From NCBI GenBank assembly GCA_029168955.1, contig JAPDOI010000295.1, forward strand, positions 434,001-498,000: 64,000 nucleotides of DNA, read 5' to 3'. Below are positions 54,939 through 64,000 of this stretch, piece by piece. The notes below the pieces were generated by a model, which was not told the DNA's origin, did not search any database, and saw nothing but the letters and a program-made list of their open reading frames with translations. Within the stretch, counting starts at the first letter, position 1, and every line of letters starts with the position of its first letter. Origin of the DNA: Aplectana chamaeleonis (taxonomy: Eukaryota; Nematoda; Chromadorea; Rhabditida; Cosmocercidae). A program made the position numbers and the translations under genes.

Positions 54939-55425
54939 AGGCAATGTTCACGATAAGAATCGCTTTTCTGCTCTTCTGCCTATCTTGAAGACGGTCCCAT
55001 GCTGATTCCAATGATGTTTTTGGAATTGTACAAGACCTTCTAGGAACGAAGTTATGGTCCCTCAAAAATTGAGCTAGGAAGGCATGGTGGACGAGTTGTC
55101 CGAGGCTTGTAACTTCCGTATTTTGCAGCCGATATACGCGAGCTGACCTGAGTAAAGAGAGAAGTTGGGAATGAAGGGAAGAACGGGGCTATTGATCGGA
55201 AACCATCGCTCATCTCACAATCTCGAGCATTCATTTGTTCACGTCGGTGGGGCGTGGAAAGTGCATCTGAGGTGTGACGAGCTGACGGGTGTCCAACTTT
55301 GGGGCCGTAGGGGACCGTTCCGAGCTAATTTTTCTCAGTTTTTTCAACGTCAGGGTTGCGCTAGGCCCCGCAGCTGCCGATCTCCACCAAAAAATCAGAC
55401 ATGGTTTTTATCGTGGACACTGCCT
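54939..55425. mobile_element. TTAA MITE, third of three abutting (487 bp)
   Basis: AGGCAATGTTCACGATAA and ATCGTGGACACTGCCT, followed by TTAA at 55426-55429. It has the same body type and orientation as its left neighbour. Confidence 0.9.
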
Positions 55426-55654
55426 TTAAGAGCTCCGTAAATACGGCTGACCTGTACATTTGTAGAAACTATACTGAGTGCTTGATGTATATTCTTAACC
55501 ACATAAACTTTACATACGTCTTAGTATAATTTATGTTATCATCGTCACAAAGCTCCATTACCTTCAAAAATCGTCGAAATTCTCTCAGCTTTGAAATTTC
55601 CTGCTTTCGCTCAATCGCAGGCCGGTATCTCTTACAGGAACGTTTCATTCTCTG

Positions 55655-56095
55655 ACTCTCCCTTACCTCTCTCTAATCGTCCTACCCGCTCACTTCGTCT
55701 ATCCTTTTTTATCCTTCCCCCATTCCCTTTCCTTCTTCCAATTCCTTCCCCTTTCTCTAGTCCTTCTCAATTGTCTTTTTCATCTCTTCTGCTTCCTTTT
55801 CCTCTTATTTTTCCCTCCTTCTTCTTTCACTTCTCTCACCTTCCCAGACCTCCTCTCCTCCCTTTTTTTCTTATTCTATTTTTTCCACGTGTTTTTTCTT
55901 TGCGTTTGCAGTCCTTTTCTCATCAAATTTCTTTTCTCTTACTCATTCTCCTGTTTTCCTTCTTTGATTCTTCTTCTTTTCTTTCTCCACCTCCGATTTC
56001 CTCCTCTCCTTCTTCTTCTAAAACTTCATCTTTTCTCCCTTGTTCACTTACGTTTTCTCATGGCCTTCTTCTGTTTTCTCCTTTTCTTCCTTTGC
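55655..56095. repeat. Polypyrimidine (C/T) tract
   Basis: About 440 bp of almost pure C and T on the plus strand without a simple period. The Ser/Pro/Phe-rich frame through it is a composition artefact. Confidence 0.95.
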
Positions 56096-56099
56096 TAGA

Positions 56100-57225
56100 G
56101 TAGAATAGTTTCATAGAACGAAATGACGCGTAGACGAGAAGATAATTTCGGAAGTTGCCCTGATCCACCAAAATAAACGGTTTTCTGGGAAGGGGGGGGA
56201 CATTCTGTCAGAATGATTCTGAGAGTCATCTTCAATGGAAAAAAAGGTGGAAATTCGGCCAACGGTTCAGTTCGAAGCTCATTAAGTACACAGAACTTTC
56301 GACAAATGCCTCACTCTTTATCTGATGTCTATCCTGCAGGAGATTCCGAAACCTCTATTTAGCAAACACATTAAAAGTAAGCGTCAGCCTTCCTAGTGGG
56401 ACATTACCCCTGCTCACAAACCCAGGGTTCTTCGGAAAATGAAACTGAGGACGATTTGAGCTTCCAACAGATTAGCCCTCGAGCTGCCAGAAATGAATAT
56501 GCTCAGATTGTGGGCCTTTGCTGGACTCCGTGTTTGCATTCCTGAACCGTTCCATAGTATAAAAATATTTGAGCCCAGGTAAGCCTAAGAATTGGACCAT
56601 GATAGCGAAACGGCATCCTGGAAAATTGAATTTTCGAGGCAAAAACTCTTGAGAAACCCTCCAAGGCATTGAATAGTTGTCCCTACGCTTATGCTATATG
56701 AAAGGCTTTTGCATGAATCAGCTTAGCGAATGGAGAAGGCGCAACTATTTGTGACGTTCGCAACACCACCCATCATCATGGCTTCGATCGCGATCGGCGA
56801 GATACCGCCGCAGGCAGCACCCGTTCATTCGCTAGACTGAAATTGACGAAGAGGATATATATAGAAGGTTCTTCCAACAGTCTAGCACAACATATGAGTC
56901 ATCGAATACCTCCTTTGTCAGCTTCATATTTTCTGTTAAAGCAGAACGAATAAAACACTTTCAAACGAAATTCGATATTTTGGAGAGGTGCGAAATCAAA
57001 AATGTAGGAGTGATATTTTCTGCATAACGACATTTTCTGGTTTGATTTTATCATACGAGTTGTCGAGAAATGACATTAGAAGCATTCTCATCATTGCTGG
57101 AGAAAGTGGGGACAGGGGCGTGCTCAGTCCGGCAGCAACGAGCGGGTTTTTACACCCAAATAGCATGATGTAGATGCTGATTGATTGTACTGGCTACGGC
57201 CGATCGGTGGACTACGATGGGGACC
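56100..57225. other. Unassigned
   Basis: No gene, RNA or repeat structure that I can support. Confidence 0.4.
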
Positions 57226-57227
57226 TA

Positions 57228-58007
57228 AAGGCTCATTCATAGCTGGTCGCTTCGACTTGAAGTCGAAGCCACCAACAAAACTGCCGCGATTTGAAATCGC
57301 TGAACGAAGCGATTTCAAATCGCTTCGCCCACTGATTTCGAGTCGCTCGGGAGGTCGCAGTTTCGCGTAAAAAATACGGACAATTGCGGACAAAGCAGCA
57401 GGAATTAAAAAAAAATTTTCTCTGTTTTCGCTGATTTTTCCTGAATTTTTCGTGACTTGGGTGCCTTAATCTTCTACATAAATTAGTCCTGCGTAGTTTT
57501 CCAACAAAAACATGGTTTCAAAAGACGACGGGATGGAATTAGCTTGTACAGCAACATAAAACTTCAACTAACGTTAGTAATTGCCGAAAGCTCTGCATGA
57601 AATCTGATTTCTCGGTAGCCTTATTGAACTTTTTCGTCTCTATAATCGTAAATGTGTAAAAAATACTCGTTTTTCCCTTTCACATGCCGTGTTTTATGTG
57701 GGTGAGCTCTTACGTCCGCAATTTGGCGCCGAATACACCACGTCTTGACGAAAGATTACGGCCTGGTCGCTTCGACTAGACGAATCGCTTCCATCATGGA
57801 AGCGACGTGACTAGTCGAAGCGACCTAACAAAATCGAGCAGGTCGCTTCGACTAGCTATGAAATACCCCAGTCGCTCGGCGATTGTGACTGAAACTGCAA
57901 ACTGTTCCAACCCGTCCCGACTCAGTGCAAGATCTGTTGTCGCGACGGGTTTCGTACCTGTTGGCAGTGCCGCGACTAGTCGAAGCGACCAGCTATGAAT
58001 GAGCCTT
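57228..58007. mobile_element. TA-flanked TIR element (780 bp) with GGTCGCTTCGACT modules
   Basis: The ends AAGGCTCATTCATAGCTGGT and ACCAGCTATGAATGAGCCTT are perfect inverses and are flanked by TA (57226-57227 and 58008-58009). Inside, GGTCGCTTCGACTAG and its complement occur at least six times, several as short inverted pairs. It has no protein. Superfamily uncertain: the TA flank suggests Tc1/mariner or a TA-targeting MITE. Confidence 0.88.
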
Positions 58008-58506
58008 TAGTGACTTGTGCCGGCCGACCTGGCATGAAGCAGCATTCTTCATCTGTTTACATTGAAAACAGCATCCACTAGCCAGCCTAGCCACCATCCA
58101 TCTTGGAAAATAATCTGTCAAATCCTTATTCCAGGCGAAACGCCGTTAGAGGTTGTTCTTCATAACTAAGGGTCATCATGGCCAAGGAGCTTACGACCAG
58201 CGGTCCTTTTCGCTGGCAGGCACATGTGAATCCTTCAAATACATTTCAAGATGTGTGAGGCACAGTCCGAGCTGGGTCGTGGCACGTCTGTTTTCAGAGC
58301 CATTCATACTGAGAGCATGGTAGGTGAGGGGGGAGCAATGCGAATTTACTTCTAATATCATTACTGTACCAGGAATCAGGACAGAAAAATCTTTACGCAG
58401 GGAAAATCTAGGTGCATTTTACGCCACTCGAGTAGACCTATTTTTTATAAGGTCTCATTCTGACTGTTGGCCGAAAATTGAGTGCCTTTATTAAAAAGGA
58501 AAGCTT

Positions 58507-58612
58507 TTGAGTGTTCATTATATCATTTACATTCGCGAACTCATCAATTATAGACTTTCGAGTTCTCATTATATCATTTACATTCGTAAGCTCATTAATT
58601 ATAAATTCGGCC
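58507..58612. repeat. Two-copy tandem repeat of about 53 bp
   Basis: The core TTCATTATATCATTTACATT occurs twice (once with C for the first T) and is followed each time by a CGNNAACTCATNAATTATA block. Confidence 0.7.
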
Positions 58613-59119
58613 TACATTCAGAATGTTTTGTCTAGGACGCAAGGAAGAAGGATCAGCAACGAATCTGTGCAAGTTTTGATTAATTGCTGAACTCTTTTCC
58701 GAAACGGATATCTAGTACCAGACTAAATACTTGATGCGCAAATCAAGCTGGTTTAGGCTATAGCAATGTAACAACTGTAGCCCAATTAAGAATTTGGTGA
58801 ACTTTGCATCAACATTTTTTTCGAAAAAACAATATAGCGCCATAATTGGCTTTTCGCTGTGGGTTCGTTCTCCTAAATCCTTAAAACTTATAAAAAATTC
58901 CATATATGTGCATTACTATCACTGTCAACGACAGGCTATAAGAAGGCGAAATTCACGTGGTTTCTACGCATGCTGGTGCGGAGCGGAGGTTAGAGACAGG
59001 AAGAGAGCGGAGGGCAGACGGAGGCTGAGGCGTCGCGCGCGCCGCTCGCGCCTCGAATGATGTGAATTACGATGTTTTATAACGGGTAACTGGCCATTAT
59101 ACAATGCATATCAACCCCT

Positions 59120-59260
59120 GGTTTTTGGCACTCTTCTCAGATGTTGATGAGGACGTTCCCATGAACGACGACGGGATTTCCCTCGATATAACTATAGAAG
59201 GTTTCACCGAATGCGGTGGGGGGATGGGGACTCTGGAGTGCGGGTCTTTCCCATGAAGTA
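59120..59260 (+). other. Possible coding exon, uncertain
   Basis: After CACTCTTCTCAG the plus strand reads VDEDVPMNDDGISLDITIEG and on to a TGA at 59259. The acidic composition and good acceptor look exon-like. No matching upstream exon was found and the family is unknown. Confidence 0.25.
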
Positions 59261-59739
59261 ACAATGGAGCATCCATTAATTGTTCAGAAATTGAAATCGT
59301 ACAGAGACTCTCTAAACATTCCTTGAGACAGTTCTCCCTCCTCAAAGTGTGAAGAACGAGACCACACCAGAAATAACCTAATCAGGTCTGTTCTCCTCGG
59401 GTTCTTCCCCACCTATGGTTTCCGTTTTCGAATTAGTCTGACGCATGGACCTGGCGGCTGGCCGTGCGGGGTTGGCGGCCTCACTGGATAATGGGGTTTC
59501 GATTCGCGCGGGGTGATTCGTCCATTCATCAGACTAAAATTATTGCACGAACTCTACAATACCGTGTAAAAGTCTATTCGCGTGGCGTATCCACGAATAA
59601 TGTTTTTAGACATATCTTGGCTTGCTCCTAGCGAAACTTGATGAAACTTTAGTCTGTTATGAGGCATCACAACACTTGCTTTACACATACAACGAATTAG
59701 TTTTGAGCGTACTGTTTTTAAATATAGAATTCATTTATC

Positions 59740-60203
59740 GTTTTGTGGTATAATCTGAAAATTAGGACTATTTCTTCGAAACATGAATATTACAATTCCG
59801 AACCCGTAGCAGTTATTCGCCATTCGAAGTTCTTCGAAACCGTCGTATAAGCTTGTAAAAATTTCATTTCCATCGAAATTTTTGTAGAAATAAATTCGAA
59901 AGAAAGTCATGTGATATTGCACCGATTAAGTATCTCTCTTTGACGTTATCGAAAAAGAGCGAGATTCATGTTCCAGTTGTACTTTGTCAAAGCTTATAAA
60001 GCACATGTTTTGTAATGGTTCTGGGGTGAGTAATATTATAGGGTGATTTTCGGTCTTCAGAAAAATTCTGATAGACTATCTTCTCACAAAGTTACACAAC
60101 GGTTCCGATGACCTTCGAATGGCGAATAAGCGCTATGGGTTTGGATTTGTAATAGCCATGTTTTCAGGGAATAGTCTCTACTTGAGATAATACCACAAAA
60201 TGA
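59740..60203. repeat. Degenerate inverted-repeat element next to the mariner
   Basis: 59740-59850 (complement of CTTCGAATGGCGAATAACTG) is mirrored at 60085-60203 (CTTCGAATGGCGAATAAGCG) with many differences. The mariner at 60206 is inserted at its right end. Confidence 0.6.
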
Positions 60204-60205
60204 TA

Positions 60206-61432
60206 TTAGGTTGATGCAAAAGTTTCCGGACTTTTCACGACTTTGAATCAAAAACATTTATTTCGAAAACAAACAAGGCTCACCCAACAAAATAATTTTC
60301 ATCACATTCAATAATTCTTGGCCACTGATTGAGCAGATCATGAATTCCCGGCTGTTTCGAGTCGAAGTATTCTTCTAAGGCCATTATGGCTTCGTCATCG
60401 TTAGTGAACTGTCTTCCGTCCAGGAAGAGCTGCATCCAGTGGAACAGATGGTAGTCGGAATGGAGGGTGAGGAAGAACTTCCCAGCCCAGATCCAGCAGT
60501 TTCTGTTGGATTATCCGAGATACGTGTGGCCGAGCATTGTCGTGAAGAAGGCGAACAGTGTTCATCCCAGGGCGATGAATGCGTAACGCCTCGGCCAAAT
60601 GTAGCGACTGTGAGCAGTTTACCTCGGCGGTCACTATGGTGTTCTATGGAAGCAGCTCCCAGTGAATTGGTCCACGAATGCCCCACCAAGCGCAGATCAT
60701 CAGCTTCCAATGGTGCTTTTAAGGCTTCGACGTGGTCCGCGCTACTTGCCCAACGTCTGTCCACGTCCTTCTACGCGATATGTTGACGTACATACACCAC
60801 TTTTCGTCTCCTGTGACAATGTCGTCGAGCCAAGCAAAAGTGAGCTTTCTAGAGGGCAGTTCAGTGCATGTCTCCACACGGAAAAGTTTGTCGTTCACGT
60901 TCAAAGGTGGGGGTTCCAAAAGTTGAGCTTGGAAACCTTTCCGATTGCAGCCAAGTGACGGACGACAGTTGATTGAGCGCAGCCAAGTCTGCTGCCCAGT
61001 CTGCCGCAGCCAAGTATAGCTCGAATCGCCTTCCACCTGCTCGCGCTGCTCGTCCTTGTTGAGCTTCAATGGCCTTCTTGATCGTTCCTTGTCTTAGACC
61101 TCGTACTGCCCAACTCTGAACCTGCTGAACCAATCGCGTGCTGTAGTTTTGGAAACGAAATCCTCCCCAAACGACTGCACCATGCGGCGATAGAAATCCG
61201 TAGATTTCACCCCAGATTGGTACTCGTAAAAAAGGCAGGTTCGAATTTGGTTGCGAGACAGCATAGGAAAACTTGACATTTCGACGATTGTGCCGAAGGA
61301 ACGGAGCTTGTCGGTTTTAAATATAAGCACTCTACATATATACAAAGAATGAAACCGGAAATCCTTCTTAGTTTGAAGATAACTCAAAAATCTCGAAATG
61401 CTCTAAAATCTCCAAAGAACTTTTGCATCAAC
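60206..61432 (-). mobile_element. mariner transposon (about 1.23 kb)
   Basis: The end TTAGGTTGATGCAAAAGTTT is preceded by TA at 60204-60205. The other end is the partial inverse CTTTTGCATCAAC near 61420-61432, where the expected CCTAA is lost in a tandem repeat. The interior is a minus-strand transposase pseudogene of normal mariner length. Confidence 0.88.
60280..61279 (-). pseudogene. mariner transposase, frameshifted
   Basis: Cut-and-paste DDD transposase read in pieces. The N-terminal helix-turn-helix is intact (LSRNQIRTCLFYEYQSGVKS, SKTTARDWFSRFRVGQ). The catalytic parts follow: IVTGDEKWCMYVN (first Asp), LLHDNARPHVS (second Asp) and HSDYHLFHWMQLFLDGRQFT (third Asp). The C-terminus is LLNQWPRIIECDENYFVG and stop. 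All three catalytic aspartates are legible, but several frameshifts separate them, so no full protein can be made. Length is about 1000 nt, normal for the family. The start is the Met shortly before the helix-turn-helix. Confidence 0.9.
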
Positions 61433-61507
61433 TTTTGCATTTTAAAATCTCCGAAGAATTTTTGCATCAACTTTTGCATTCTAAAATCTCCGAAAAACTT
61501 TTGCATA
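61418..61507. repeat. 39-bp tandem repeat at the mariner end
   Basis: About 2.3 units of CTTTTGCATCAACTTTTGCA followed by TTTTAAAATCTCCGAAGAA. Each unit contains the mariner terminal motif TTTTGCATCAA, so the array seems to have grown from the transposon end. Confidence 0.85.
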
Positions 61508-61509
61508 AA

Positions 61510-63029
61510 TTCTATATTAAAAAACTGCACGCTCAAGAACCTGTTTTGTGTATGTGTAAAGCAAGGGTTGTGATGCCCCATAACATACTAAGGTTTCATC
61601 AAGTTTCCCTAAGGCAAGCCAAGATATGTATAAAAGCAACAGAAATTCCACTCGATTAGGCTTTTGCACTGTACTGTTTGTATGTCTGAGTTGGCAGCCC
61701 GCATAGGCTTTCCGTATCAGACGTTGCAACAACCCGCAACTCGCTGCGATTTATCATTACGAAGGTATTTTATCATTTTGTCTGATTTCAGCTAATGTTC
61801 AGAAAATAGGAATTGAAACAGAGTCACCGAAGCGCTCAAAAATGCAAGTAATCCCAAATCTCTGATGCAAACTGCATTTCTAAAGCGCTATCGTCGTAGA
61901 ACGCTCGACTTGCGGTGCAAGGCCTCTTATATACCGAGTGAGACGGGAAAACTTTAGGAACTTCGGCGACATCGAAACGAGTGGTCGGAAAATCGTCATG
62001 AGTTCGGATCTGTGCTCTCTATTTGGACTGTCTCTACTCTTAATTACAATTCCCGAAGCGTGCTAAAAGTTTTCATCGAGAACTTTTCCATATGTACAGC
62101 ATACTATCGTTCTCGGAGCCAAATTCCGGTCCGCAATTGCGGAATACGGCTATTGCATTATCTCAGGCAGGGGGCGAGCCTCGTACATTTTCGCTCAGGG
62201 GGGCCAGCCTTGAACCGTAATTGTGGGCGGAGACTCGAGAGTGACGGCGCTCCGACCACCGTTGAGCCAGCCCTCAGCGCCGCGACGCGTGTTTTGCCAC
62301 TGGGGCAGTTTTGCGCCGTGGAGCGCACAATCTCAATGGCGCTATGGATTCAAAGTTTTCGAACATTAATACCATATGCTTCCTTAGAGGTTGACGCTAA
62401 TCCCTCAGGCAATAAATTTTCATTTGTTACGCGTTCTTCTTGATGCGTTTTGGGATTCTCATACTGATTTGCTGTCATGTCATCTTCCTTGCATTTGTTT
62501 ATGCTTGTAATCCTAGATATTTGTGAAAGCAGGTCGTTGCTTGGATTTTTTTGAATTTCCGAGTGTTCCTATAACTTTTCTTTCCTTAACTCATTTCAAC
62601 TACTTTTCTTCCATGAGACATGAAGTCATTCACTTGTAGTTTTCTACTGAATAATGTTATCCAGCAAACTATACTTCGCATTCGACTCATTGGCAGTGGG
62701 ACAGATTTTTGCATTGGAGCATGCTTTTTGCGCAAGCCATCCAATCTCCTCAGAAACCAGTATTATCACAATTTCACAGGATATTTTCATCGTACGAACT
62801 AATTTCAAGGGTAGAACACCTCTATTAACATGTATAGCTAGTCTCGATATTGTTTTACTTTGACTGGCTTTGCTCTGGAGATTTTAAAAGGTAGAAGAAC
62901 TTCGCTAAAATGTGGATCTGGTTTTGCTGCGGAGTATTGATGAAATCAAGCTGGGCTAAAGTTCAATTATGAGCTTCATAGTCCATTATCATAAAAAAGA
63001 CACATCGCTTACATTTAATCATGATACCA
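61510..63029. other. Unassigned
   Basis: The open frame at 62012-62443 has no domain. It contains a palindromic GGTCCGCAATTGCGGA-type motif (62129) that also occurs, in varied form, near 25870, 29280 and 40660. No gene is supported. Confidence 0.35.
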
Positions 63030-63150
63030 ATTAGGGGACTCTGAAAGCGTTCAAAAAATGTTCCAGATCTGACTTAAAATCCTCCAAGGTGGATTGTTTG
63101 AAGCGCTGATCACGAATCCGGGATTTATCTTTCGATTTCCGACGTTTTCG
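63030..63150. repeat. Copy of the dispersed repeat seen at 8820-8960
   Basis: TTAGGGGACTCTGAAAGCGT and GACTTAAAATCC..CCAAGG..GCGCTGAT.ACGAATC correspond in order to 8820-8960. Confidence 0.7.
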
Positions 63151-63712
63151 AGTCGATTCGTTCAAGACGAGTATAAATTGCCACCGGCACTAAATTCTCA
63201 CGGTAAGCAAAATTGATGATACCCAACTGATAAAGGGTACGGTATAAAAGAAATTGAGAGCGGTGTGTTTTCATTCACACCCCATCTTTCTCCGGAGGTG
63301 AGCGGCTGAAGCTTTTCATACGATGGCCTGAACGAGACGGCTCAGCATTCTATAGGCCCTTTCACGTTGCCCAACTGACGTCGGACGAGTCGTTATCGAA
63401 TGTGGAATATCTATCTCGTTTCGTACTCCGAGTACTTTGGCCCATCAATGTGTACGTGCGGCTCTTTTTCCGCCCAAACTCTAGTATTAAACCACGTGTG
63501 CCTTATGCGTTCAAAACCGTGATTTTCAGGCAGATATAAGTAGAGCAAGAGTGGACAACTTGGACCGTAAATTTCACTCAAAAGGATTGAAGAGCACAGT
63601 ATGGCAGCACCAGCGCTATGTCTACAAAATTGCCTGCGGACATGGGAAAATAAAATGATTAGCCTTCTAAGGAGGTGAGATAGGGATTGGATAGTCTCTC
63701 TCATTCAACTCA

Positions 63713-63824
63713 ATGCTTTGTTTAAGAGATCGATTTGATGGATGCTGTCTCGAGATGGCAATGTCGAGAGAAAGATCCGGCGTATCTCCAAGCACTACCT
63801 ATGTTCCGGTTCATTCTGTAAAAG
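63713..63824 (+). CDS. Unidentified gene, exon 1 (runs off right edge)
   Basis: 112 nt from ATG to a GTATGT donor, 37 codons plus one base. An alternative start at the internal ATGGCAATG would give MAMSRERSGVSPSTTYVPVH. The product is hydrophilic and low complexity, as expected of a cytoplasmic N-terminus. I do not recognise the family. The base left over fits the next exon exactly. No clear promoter or trans-splice acceptor was located. Confidence 0.5.
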
Positions 63825-63885
63825 GTATGTAAAAACCACGAAAGCGTCTTTCATCTCCTGTTTGAAACTTGAATTTGTTATTTAG

Positions 63886-64000
63886 ATCACAGATCCTCCA
63901 ATCAAGATCAAAAAGTGCGCGATAAGAGTCAGTGGGAAGAATGGCAGAGACGGGCAGCTAATCAACTGCCTCCTGATGTCGAGGCTGCACTAATAGGTGA
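63886..64000 (+). CDS. Unidentified gene, exon 2 (truncated by window end)
   Basis: Begins after a TTGTTATTTAG acceptor, 61 nt from the exon 1 donor. Its two-base overhang completes an Asp codon, and the frame stays open to the window end. It encodes a charged segment (DKSQWEEWQRRAANQLPPDV) that looks like real coding sequence. A donor-like AG|GTGA sits at 63996-64000, so the exon may end there. The function is unknown. Confidence 0.6.

Noticed and set aside
55591..56103. 170-residue Ser/Pro/Phe-rich plus-strand protein
   Set aside because: It follows the polypyrimidine tract, and stop codons are rare there by composition alone.
60384..60764. Ser-rich 126-residue minus-strand protein
   Set aside because: Wrong frame over the mariner transposase.

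Overview
The window looks like intergenic and intronic DNA from a nematode, rich in mobile elements. Support for this: introns of 61-64 nt mixed with very long ones, splice acceptors of the TTTCAG/ATTACAG type, a SIX homeodomain protein closest to C. elegans UNC-39 as far as I can judge by eye, and mariner, RTE and Penelope-like remnants. The species is not identified; a strongylid or hookworm-like genome is only a guess. No convincing tRNA, rRNA or CRISPR array was seen.

Genes. The one well-supported complete gene is a SIX-class homeobox gene on the minus strand. I assemble it from seven exons between 45969 and 23914. All splice phases agree, the exons sum to 801 nt, and the product is 266 residues: a SIX domain, a homeodomain and an acidic C-terminal tail. 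Its introns run from 64 nt to about 9.8 kb and are packed with transposons. At the right edge (63713-64000, plus strand) two phase-matched exons begin a second, unidentified gene that leaves the window.

Left part (1-8.4 kb). Two almost identical copies of a 2.9-kb hAT-like element lie in the same orientation, 356 bp apart. The first is cut by the window edge; the second is complete with 16-bp inverted termini and a perfect 8-bp target duplication. Two small MITEs and a decayed RTE retrotransposon 3' end follow.

Middle (8.4-31 kb). A 4.4-kb palindrome with an 11-bp loop (10087-16690) carries a 2.1-kb hAT-like element in its right arm only, while the left arm keeps the empty target site. A second palindrome (22151-23680) has arms of about 765 bp. 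One end of each palindrome lies inside a transposon, a TTAA MITE in one case and a mariner in the other. Penelope-like element fragments lie at 17.7-19.2 kb and inside the first palindrome. At 25276-30540 an element with unusual TATAGTTGTGC termini is split by another copy of the same family in opposite orientation; both insertions have perfect 8-bp target duplications.

Right part (31-64 kb). This holds the rest of the SIX gene, several simple-sequence arrays, a family of 450-550-bp TTAA-flanked MITEs (three of them in a row sharing single TTAA sites at 53992-55425), a TA-flanked 780-bp inverted-repeat element, a polypyrimidine tract and a mariner whose transposase is broken by frameshifts. 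The genes do not form a pathway; the window shows one developmental regulator in a heavily transposon-loaded locus.
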